Assembly (NCBI GenBank): GCA_936933955.1
Contig: CAKZIN010000063.1
Coordinates: 1 to 23,446 of the forward strand
Direction of reading: 5' to 3'
Length of the DNA stretch: 23,446 bases
DNA from: an uncultured Sphingopyxis sp.
Lineage (GTDB): Bacteria > Pseudomonadota > Alphaproteobacteria > Sphingomonadales > Sphingomonadaceae
In this document: one piece after another, positions 15,907-21,956 of the stretch
How positions within the stretch are numbered: the first letter of the stretch is position 1
Layout: every line of letters starts with the position of its first letter
Notes under the pieces: generated by a model
Seen by the model: only the letters and a program-made list of their open reading frames with translations
The model's database searches: none
Told to the model about the DNA's origin: nothing
Position numbers and translations under genes: made by a program

Positions 15907-16338
15907 GTGGCCAAGAAGATTACCGGCTATATCAAGCTGCAGGTGCCTGCGGGCGCTGCCAACCCGTCGCCGCCGATCGGTCCGGCGCTGGGTCAGCGCG
16001 GCGTCAACATCATGGAATTCTGCAAGGCGTTCAACGCGGCGACCGGAGACCTTGAAAAGGGCATGCCGATCCCGACGATCATTACCGTCTTTGCCGATCG
16101 CAGCTTCGCGTTCGAGACCAAGACGCCGCCCGCGACCTTCCTCATCAAGAAGGCGGCGAACCTGAAGTCGGGTTCGAAGACCCCCGGCAAGGCCAGTGCG
16201 GGTCAGATCGCGCGGTCGAAGCTGACCGAGATTGCCGAGATGAAGATGAAGGACTTGAACGCCCACGATCTCGATCAGGCGACCAAGATCATCGAAGGCA
16301 GCGCCCGTTCGATGGGCCTCGAAGTGGTGGAGGGCTGA
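15907..16338 (+). CDS. rplK: 50S ribosomal protein L11
   Basis: A 143-residue L11, part of the GTPase-associated centre on 23S rRNA and needed for RelA sensing of stalled ribosomes. It shows the hallmark N-terminus KITGYIKLQVPAGAANPSPP, then IGPALGQRGVNIMEFCKAFN and the C-terminal rRNA-binding domain with KTPPATFLIKKAA and DLNAHDLDQATKIIEGSARS. The start is GTG at 15907, supported by a near-perfect AAAGGAGG six bases upstream. rplA follows after four bases. Confidence 0.98.
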   Translation: MAKKITGYIKLQVPAGAANPSPPIGPALGQRGVNIMEFCKAFNAATGDLEKGMPIPTIITVFADRSFAFETKTPPATFLIKKAANLKSGSKTPGKASAGQIARSKLTEIAEMKMKDLNAHDLDQATKIIEGSARSMGLEVVEG

Positions 16339-16342
16339 TTCG

Positions 16343-17044
16343 ATGGCAAAGCTCAGCAAGAAGGCGAAGAACCTCGCCGCGAACTTCGACCGCGACAAGC
16401 TCTACGGCGTTGACGAGGCGATCGAGGCGCTGAAGGGCGCGGCGTCGACCAAGTTCGCCGAGACGATCGAGGTCGCGATGAACCTCGGCGTTGACCCGCG
16501 GCACGCCGACCAGATGGTGCGCGGCGTCGTCACCCTCCCCGCCGGCACGGGTAAGGACGTGAAGGTCGCGGTGTTCGCGCGCGGCGCCAATGCCGAAGCC
16601 GCCACTGCGGCGGGCGCCGACAAGGTGGGCGCCGAGGACCTGATGGAGGATATGCTCGCGGGCAACCTCGATTACGGCCGCGTTATCGCCACGCCCGACA
16701 TGATGGGCATCGTCGGTCGCCTGGGTAAGACGCTCGGTCCCAAGGGGCTGATGCCGAACCCCAAGCTCGGTACGGTGACCCCGAACGTCGCCGAAGCGGT
16801 CAAAGCCGCGAAGGGCGGGCAGATCGAATTCCGCGTCGAAAAGGCAGGGATCATCCACGCCGGGCTCGGCAAGGCGAACTTCGAGACCGCCGACCTGCGC
16901 CGCAACTTCGACGCCTTCGTCGACGCCATCGTCAAGGCCAAGCCGTCGGGCGCCAAGGGCAAGTACCTCAAGAAGGTCAGCCTTTCCTCGACCATGGGTC
17001 CGGGCATCCAGCTCGACCTTGCCGAGGTGAACGGCGCGGTCTGA
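16343..17044 (+). CDS. rplA: 50S ribosomal protein L1
   Basis: A 233-residue L1 of the ribosomal stalk that guides deacylated tRNA out of the E site; in many bacteria it represses its own operon by binding the leader. Typical segments are YGVDEAIEALKGAASTKFAE, VRGVVTLPAGTGKDVKVAVF, the signature LGRLGKTLGPKGLMPNPKLG-type stretch near 128-147, and KGGQIEFRVEKAGIIHAGLG. The ribosome-binding site GGTGGAGGG lies inside the end of rplK, so the pair is coupled. rplJ and rplL, which follow rplA in E. coli, are absent here, and a strong terminator closes the unit. Confidence 0.98.
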   Translation: MAKLSKKAKNLAANFDRDKLYGVDEAIEALKGAASTKFAETIEVAMNLGVDPRHADQMVRGVVTLPAGTGKDVKVAVFARGANAEAATAAGADKVGAEDLMEDMLAGNLDYGRVIATPDMMGIVGRLGKTLGPKGLMPNPKLGTVTPNVAEAVKAAKGGQIEFRVEKAGIIHAGLGKANFETADLRRNFDAFVDAIVKAKPSGAKGKYLKKVSLSSTMGPGIQLDLAEVNGAV

Positions 17045-17066
17045 TCCGACCGCCTGCAACGAACAG

Positions 17067-17100
17067 GGGCCGGGGCGCAGCGATGCGCTCCGGCCCTTTT
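17067..17100 (+). terminator. Rho-independent terminator after rplA
   Basis: A 13-bp stem with one G-T pair (GGGCCGGGGCGCA at 17067-17079, TGCGCTCCGGCCC at 17084-17096), loop GCGA, then TTTT. It lies 22 bases after the rplA stop and four bases short of the stop of the convergent regulator gene. It may partly serve that gene as well, though the opposite side has only CTGTT. Confidence 0.9.
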
Positions 17101-17104
17101 CGTA

Positions 17105-17386
17105 TCAAATCCCGGCGAGTGCCCGCAGCGCCGCCACATGCCCCTCGAACGCGCGGCGACCGGCGCCGGTGCGCTCGACCCAGGTGCGCTGCCGTCCGTC
17201 GAGCGGCGCTTTCTTGAGGCGGACATAGCCCGGCTCGGCCAGCGCGGAGAGGTGCTTCGACAGCACCGAATCGCTCACCCCGACGATGTCGCGCAGCGCG
17301 TCGAAGGCGATCTCCGTTACGCCGCCGAGCACGCCCATGATCTGGAGCCGCGCGGGCGGGTGGATGACCGGATCGAACCCGCTCAC
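17105..17386 (-). CDS. Winged-helix transcriptional regulator (MarR/ArsR-like, HTH_34 type)
   Basis: A 93-residue, single-domain winged-helix protein. Residues 7-20 (VIHPPARLQIMGVL) form the first helix. DALRDIVGVSDSVLSKHLSALAEPGYV holds the helix-turn-helix, with recognition helix around SVLSKHLSAL. KKAPLDGRQRTWVERT is the wing, and a final helix (about 77-92) likely dimerises. The GTG at 17386 is chosen because it overlaps the stop of the upstream membrane-protein gene (GTGA, 17383-17386) and gives the usual family length. No metal- or thiol-sensing cysteines are visible; the protein has no cysteine. With the co-transcribed membrane protein and the ACTTTCC dyads upstream, it is most simply a repressor of its own operon. 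The signal is unknown. Confidence 0.85.
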   Translation of the reverse strand: MSGFDPVIHPPARLQIMGVLGGVTEIAFDALRDIVGVSDSVLSKHLSALAEPGYVRLKKAPLDGRQRTWVERTGAGRRAFEGHVAALRALAGI

Positions 17387-17832
17387 GAAGCCGCGCCCCG
17401 ACGTAGATCGCCGATGTAAATGCGGTACCACAGAATGCTCGTCAGCGTCCCGATGACCGCCGCGACGCCGCCGATGGCGAGCGGCACCCACACAACGCCA
17501 CTCGCGCCATAGCGCACCGCGGGAACGAGGAGTCCGATCATCATGGCGAGCATCGCCAGGGTGATGATGCGCGTTCGGCCGGGGCGGAAACCGTTGATGA
17601 AAACGCCGGTGCGTCGACGGTCCCATTTCTGCAGGAGCAACGCTCTCATGATCACGGAAACGCTGCCGACCGTGCTCGCACCATGACCGAGCGCCTGGGC
17701 GGCCGGGACGAGCCCCATCAGCAAGCCAAACGCGAGGTGGCGCGCCAGCGGCACCTCCGTCTGGACGTCGGCCAAGCGTGAACGCGAACCGTCGAGGTCG
17801 CGCAGCGCCGCTTCAGCGTCAGCAGGTTGCAT
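17383..17832 (-). CDS. Small membrane protein paired with the regulator
   Basis: A 149-residue protein of unknown function. A charged N-terminal stretch (about 1-28) precedes hydrophobic segments near 30-50 (HLAFGLLMGLVPAAQALGHG), a short connecting segment with VSVIMRALLLQKW, and two more near 88-106 (IITLAMLAMMIGLLVPAV) and 113-135 (VVWVPLAIGGVAAVIGTLTS). It thus has three or four membrane spans. The ATG at 17832 is supported by a perfect AGGAGG (17840-17845) seven bases away; an upstream in-frame start would fall within the operator array. It overlaps the regulator gene by four bases. Such pairs usually mean that the regulator controls the membrane protein, but no specific function can be stated. 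Confidence 0.8.
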   Translation of the reverse strand: MQPADAEAALRDLDGSRSRLADVQTEVPLARHLAFGLLMGLVPAAQALGHGASTVGSVSVIMRALLLQKWDRRRTGVFINGFRPGRTRIITLAMLAMMIGLLVPAVRYGASGVVWVPLAIGGVAAVIGTLTSILWYRIYIGDLRRGAAS

Positions 17833-17844
17833 GTCCTTCCCTCC

Positions 17845-17863
17845 TCTTTCCAATCCGGAAAGT
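17845..17863. promoter_or_regulatory. Operator dyad 1 (TCTTTCC-N5-GGAAAGT)
   Basis: The inverted repeat CTTTCC (17846-17851) and GGAAAG (17857-17862) with spacer AATCC. It directly abuts the AGGAGG of the membrane-protein gene on the minus strand, so a bound protein would block initiation of that transcript. A weak minus-strand promoter (TTGCCA at 17889-17884, TATCAC at 17867-17862, 16-base spacer) would overlap it. Confidence 0.6.
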
Positions 17864-17872
17864 GATAACTCC

Positions 17873-17891
17873 ACTTTCCACTATGGCAAGA
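17873..17891. promoter_or_regulatory. Operator dyad 2, degenerate (ACTTTCC-N5-GGCAAGA)
   Basis: One perfect half-site, ACTTTCC (17873-17879), and a degenerate partner, GGCAAGA (17885-17891), with the same five-base spacing as the flanking dyads. It also pairs outward with GGAAAGT at 17857-17863 across nine bases. Confidence 0.45.
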
Positions 17892-17895
17892 GAAA

Positions 17896-17914
17896 ACTTT
17901 CCAACTCAGAAAGT
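17896..17914. promoter_or_regulatory. Operator dyad 3 (ACTTTCC-N5-AGAAAGT)
   Basis: Half-sites ACTTTCC (17896-17902) and AGAAAGT (17908-17914) with spacer AACTC, a near-copy of dyad 1; the palindrome extends one more base at each side (A/T). The three dyads sit 28 and 23 bases apart, centre to centre, in the divergent region between the membrane-protein/regulator pair and the GT4 gene. Confidence 0.6.
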
Positions 17915-18037
17915 TGATCGCTATAGCTCATGCTGCGCTGCAATATTTTTTGCGATGCGGGCGGAACGCCGCTGCCCGCTCCGAGTTGACTGGATACCCG
18001 GCTTTCCCTCCGAAGCCGGTCTCGGACAGGATTGGCG

Positions 18038-20344
18038 ATGCGGCACGAACCGGCGACGGCTTTCGGAATCTCGACGCGCGAGCAAAGCGCGGTTTCGCGG
18101 GCGATTGGCCATGTCGCCGTAATCGGGAACGCTATGCCGCGCCGGTGCGGATTGGCGACCTATACCAGCCACAGCATCGACGCGCTGAAGCTCGCGCGGC
18201 CGGAGCTTGCCGTCGATCATTATGCGATGGACGACGGCCAGCCGGGGCTCGACTACGCGCCCGACCTCCACCTCATCCCGCAGCACGACATCGCCGCCTA
18301 TCGTCGCGCGGCGGCGGAGATCAACGCGAGCGACGCCGAATTGCTGTGGGTGCAGCACGAGTTCGGCATTTTCGGCGGCGCGGCTGGGGAGCATCTGCTG
18401 ACGTTGCTCGATGCCGTGCGCGTGCCGGTGGTGGCGACGCTCCACACCGTGCTGCGCCACCCGAACCCCGATGAGGACCGTGTGCTGCGTGCGCTGATCG
18501 CCCGCGCGGCGCGGCTGATCGTCATGGCGGAGCATGGACGCGACATCCTCCTCGACGTCTATGGCGTCCCCGCCGGCCGCGTCGAGGTCATCCCGCACGG
18601 CGTTCCCGAACGACCTTATGTCAGCCCCGAAGCGGGCCGCGACGCGCTCGGCCTGCCGCAAGTGCCGACGCTGATGACCTTTGGCCTCCTCGCGCCGAGC
18701 AAGGGCATCGAGACGATGATCGAAGCGATGCCTGCGCTGGTCGAGCGTCATCCGGGGCTGCGCTATCATGTGCTCGGCGCGACCCATCCCGCGGTCAAAC
18801 GCGATTGCGGCGAGGCCTATCGCGAAGGGCTCGTCGCGCGGGCGGCGGAGCTGGGCGTTGCGGACGCGCTGGTGCTCCACGACCGCTTCTTCGCCGATAA
18901 CGAACTGCTCGACTGGCTGCAGGCGGCGGACGTCTACGTCACGCCCTATGGCAATCCGCAGCAAGTAACCTCGGGCGCGTTGTCCTACGCGGTGGCGATG
19001 GGGCGGGCGGTGGTTTCGACGCCCTATGTCCACGCCAACGAGATCCTTGCCGACGATCATGGCGTGATCGTCCCCTTCCACGATGCGAGCGCGATGGGCG
19101 CCGCGATCGACGCGCTGTTGAGCGACCCTGCCGCCCGCGCCGCGCTCGCCGCAAAGGCATGGGCCCGCGGCCAGACGATGCGCTGGGTCGAGAACGGCAG
19201 CCGCGTGCTCGAAATCTTCGATGCCGAAGCGCGCCGACCGGTTCGCCTGCCCCGGCGAGGGCTTGCCACCCCAGCGCCCCTGCCCCCCGTCGACCTGCGC
19301 GCGGTGGAGCGGATGACCGACGAAGTCGGCATGCTCCAGCACGGCATCATGCGCGTGCCCGACCGCAACCACGGCTACTGCATCGACGACAATGCCCGCG
19401 CGCTGATGCTTGTGGTGCAGCTGCCCGCGACCGAACGGACGGTGGCGCTGGCGAGCACCTATGCCGCGTTCGTGCAGCATGGCTGGAATGCGGATGCGCG
19501 GCGGTTCCGCAACTTCATGGGCTATGACCGCCAGTGGCTCGAGACGACCGGATCGCCCGACAGCAACGGCCGTACACTGTGGGCTCTAGGCGTCACTGCT
19601 CGATCTGGGCCGACCGAGCCGCTGCGGCGCTGGGCGCAGACCATGTTCGAAATCGCGCTGCCGATGGTCGCGGAGTTCACCTCCCCGCGCGCCGTAGCGC
19701 TGGCGATGCTTGGAGCAGATGCGCTGCTCGATGCGCGCCCGGGCCACGGTCATGCGATGGATCTGCTGCGCAACGGCGCCGGCTATCTGCGCCAGCGGCT
19801 ACACGATGCGCGGCGTGAGGGGTGGGACTGGTTCGAAACGGTGCTCTCCTACGATAATGCGCGCCTGCCCGAGGCGCTGATAAGAGCGGGCCTGCGCCTC
19901 GATGACGCGGGTGCCGTGGAGGCGGGGCTCACCACGCTGCGGTGGCTGGACCGGCAGCAGACGGCGCCGTGCGGGTCATTCCGCGCGGTGGGCACCGAAA
20001 GCTTCGGGCGCGAGCTCCAGCGTCCGCGCGCCTATGATCAGCAGCCGCTGGAGGCGTGGGCGACGGTCGATGCCGCGCACGTCGCCGCGCTCGCAGAGCC
20101 AGGGGCAGGCTGGGATGCCGTCGCGGACCGCGCCTACGGCTGGTTTTTCGGTGCCAACGAGGCGGGCCATCCGCTCGCCAGCCGCGAGGACGGGGGCTGT
20201 TTCGATGGCCTAAACCCTGAGGGGCTGAACCTCAATCAGGGTGCGGAGTCGATCCTCGCGCTCCAGTTCGCGACGCTTGCTCAGCGGCGAGCGGCGAGCG
20301 CCCTGACCGACAAACCCTCGCAGGCACCGGCCGCCCTGGCTTGA
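18038..20344 (+). CDS. GT4 glycosyltransferase with C-terminal (probably alpha-barrel) domain
   Basis: A 768-residue, two-part soluble protein. Residues 25-400 are a GT-B glycosyltransferase: VAVIGNAMPRRCGLATYTS at the start, VIPHGVPERPY, TFGLLAPSKGIETMIEAMPA, and NPQQVTSGALSYAVAMGRAVVS, where the usual E-x7-E is Q309-x7-Y317. Residues from about 415 to the end form a second domain rich in helices, with HGIMRVPDRNHGYCIDDNARAL, WDWFETVLSYDNARLPEALI and EGLNLNQGAESILALQFATL. This looks like an (alpha/alpha)6-type fold seen in proteins paired with GH130 enzymes. The ATG at 18038 is chosen with ACAGGA upstream. The GH130 gene follows on the same strand after about 150 bases. A role in making a mannose-containing glycan is inference from that pairing. 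Confidence 0.8.
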   Translation: MRHEPATAFGISTREQSAVSRAIGHVAVIGNAMPRRCGLATYTSHSIDALKLARPELAVDHYAMDDGQPGLDYAPDLHLIPQHDIAAYRRAAAEINASDAELLWVQHEFGIFGGAAGEHLLTLLDAVRVPVVATLHTVLRHPNPDEDRVLRALIARAARLIVMAEHGRDILLDVYGVPAGRVEVIPHGVPERPYVSPEAGRDALGLPQVPTLMTFGLLAPSKGIETMIEAMPALVERHPGLRYHVLGATHPAVKRDCGEAYREGLVARAAELGVADALVLHDRFFADNELLDWLQAADVYVTPYGNPQQVTSGALSYAVAMGRAVVSTPYVHANEILADDHGVIVPFHDASAMGAAIDALLSDPAARAALAAKAWARGQTMRWVENGSRVLEIFDAEARRPVRLPRRGLATPAPLPPVDLRAVERMTDEVGMLQHGIMRVPDRNHGYCIDDNARALMLVVQLPATERTVALASTYAAFVQHGWNADARRFRNFMGYDRQWLETTGSPDSNGRTLWALGVTARSGPTEPLRRWAQTMFEIALPMVAEFTSPRAVALAMLGADALLDARPGHGHAMDLLRNGAGYLRQRLHDARREGWDWFETVLSYDNARLPEALIRAGLRLDDAGAVEAGLTTLRWLDRQQTAPCGSFRAVGTESFGRELQRPRAYDQQPLEAWATVDAAHVAALAEPGAGWDAVADRAYGWFFGANEAGHPLASREDGGCFDGLNPEGLNLNQGAESILALQFATLAQRRAASALTDKPSQAPAALA

Positions 20345-20495
20345 CCCCTCACAGCGTCACCTAGCGCGGCGCTGGCGAGCCTTGCGCCGCCGCGTCTGCG
20401 CAGGCAGTGCGCTGTGGCGCGACGGCGCCCTCCCCGGGGGGAGCGTCTAAGCGCGGCGATGAGTGCAATCGAGCCCGACCGATCGGGCCGGGCAT

Positions 20496-21791
20496 ATGGG
20501 GGGCGCGGTCATTCAGATTCACATGCTCGAACAGCGGCTTGTCGCTGATCCGGGGCGAGTGGTGGTGCGGCCGTTCCACCTCGCGTGGAAGGCGACCGAC
20601 GGCACTCGCTCCCGCAGCCAGCGGCTGGTCGACGCCGTGGTCGAACTCTCCGAGGCCGAGGTCGCCGAGGAGCTGGCCGAGGTGCTGGTCGATTTCGAGG
20701 CGCGCCACTGGCAGACGCGGCGCGTGTTCGAAACGCGCTTCGACCAGGTCGCGCGCGAGATCGACCTCGACCCGGCCGCCTTCAGCGAACCACGCCGCCA
20801 GCTCGTCGGCGCCTATTTCTGCCACGAATACAGCTACGCCGCCGCGGCGATCATGAACCCGTCGGTCACCGAACATTACGACCAGACCGGCATGCCCGCA
20901 GGCTGCACGCGCATCATCCTCTCATTGCGCACGGTGGGTGAAGGCCACATCAGCTCGATCGCTTTTCGCGAGGGGATCGTCAGCGAGGAGGGGTGGATGA
21001 TGCTCGCCCCGCAGCCCCCCTTCGCCACCGCCGCCACCCGCATCGCCGATCCCGAAGGCGCGGCGCCGGGGACCGTCGCGGCGGAGCGTCATGCCGATTC
21101 CACCCTCTCCGGCACCGTCATCTTTCCGATGACCGCGGCGCAGGCGAACGGGCTCGAGGATTTGCGGCTGACCAAGTGCCAGCACACCGATGAAGGCTGC
21201 GAATGGATCGGCACCTACACTGCCTATTCGGGCAGCAAGATCCATTCGGAGCTGCTGCGCACACAGGATTTCCGCACCTTTCAGTTCCAGCCGATGCAGG
21301 GCGACGCAGCGGTCAACAAGGGAATGGCGCTGTTCCCTCGGCAGGTCGACGGCCGCTACCGCATGATCGGGCGGCAGGACGGGCAGAACCTCTACCTGCT
21401 CGACAGCGACGATGTCGGCACCTGGAACGGGGGCAAGCTGCTGCTCGAGCCCGAATTCCCGTGGGAGCTGGTGCAAATCGGCAATTGCGGTGCGCCGATC
21501 GAGCTCGACGAGGGCTGGCTGTTGCTGACCCACGGCGTCGGCGCGATGCGCAAATATGCCATCGGCGCGGTGCTGCTCGACAAGGACGATCCGTCCAAGG
21601 TGCTGGGTCGCTCGCCCGAGCCGCTGCTCAGCGCCAAGGCGTTTGACCGCGAAGGTTACGTTCCCAACGTCGTCTACACCTGCGGCGCAATGTGCGTCGG
21701 CCGCCGCATCTTCCTCCCCCACGGCCTCGCCGACAGCTCGGTGGCGTTTGCCTTTGTCGACATCCCCGACCTGCTCGCGGAGCTGCGCTGA
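20496..21791 (+). CDS. GH130-family glycoside phosphorylase/hydrolase
   Basis: A 431-residue protein with the five-bladed propeller pattern of GH130, whose characterised members phosphorolyse or hydrolyse beta-mannosides (beta-1,4 or beta-1,2). Visible hallmarks are RVVVRPF near the start, FCHEYSYAAAAIMNPSV, HISSIAFREG, the catalytic-region motif GLEDLRLTK (E221-D222-L-R224, equivalent to the EDPR of the family, D222 as likely proton donor), YTAYSG, NKGMALFPRQVDGRYRMIGRQ and GAPIELDEGWLLLTHGVG. No signal peptide, so it is cytoplasmic. The start is uncertain: ATG 20496 is used, ATG 20523 would give 422 residues and GTG 20463 442. It pairs with the upstream GT4, so synthesis and turnover of one intracellular or lipid-linked mannoside is a reasonable guess. 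Confidence 0.85.
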   Translation: MGGAVIQIHMLEQRLVADPGRVVVRPFHLAWKATDGTRSRSQRLVDAVVELSEAEVAEELAEVLVDFEARHWQTRRVFETRFDQVAREIDLDPAAFSEPRRQLVGAYFCHEYSYAAAAIMNPSVTEHYDQTGMPAGCTRIILSLRTVGEGHISSIAFREGIVSEEGWMMLAPQPPFATAATRIADPEGAAPGTVAAERHADSTLSGTVIFPMTAAQANGLEDLRLTKCQHTDEGCEWIGTYTAYSGSKIHSELLRTQDFRTFQFQPMQGDAAVNKGMALFPRQVDGRYRMIGRQDGQNLYLLDSDDVGTWNGGKLLLEPEFPWELVQIGNCGAPIELDEGWLLLTHGVGAMRKYAIGAVLLDKDDPSKVLGRSPEPLLSAKAFDREGYVPNVVYTCGAMCVGRRIFLPHGLADSSVAFAFVDIPDLLAELR

Positions 21792-21826
21792 GGGGTCGGC
21801 GGTCCCTGAAGCGCTCCGCAACCGCA

Positions 21827-21934
21827 GTGCTCCTGCGAAAGCAGGAGCTCAGGGCGACATAGCGCGGCGCCAGACCGCCCTAGGCTCCTGCTTTCGCAGG
21901 AGCACGTTGGTGGAACCCCCCACGCCACCGCTCT
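21827..21934. repeat. Palindromic dispersed repeat, copy B (BIME-like)
   Basis: The first hairpin is GCTCCTGC-GAAA-GCAGGAGC (21829-21848). The mirrored second hairpin is GCTCCTGC-TTTC-GCAGGAGC and ends at 21905; the first 22 bases are the exact reverse complement of the last 22 of the 79-base core. It matches copy A near 15574 along the core and for about 30 bases beyond. It fills the gap between the convergent GH130 and S10 peptidase genes, where it could help end both transcripts. Confidence 0.8.
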
Positions 21935-21956
21935 GGCCGGGGCACGCGGGTAGCGA

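Noticed and set aside
17921..19480. A 519-codon open frame on the - strand opposite the GT4 gene
   Set aside because: Low-complexity His/Arg/Asp-rich translation without any recognisable motif; the opposite strand encodes a convincing glycosyltransferase.
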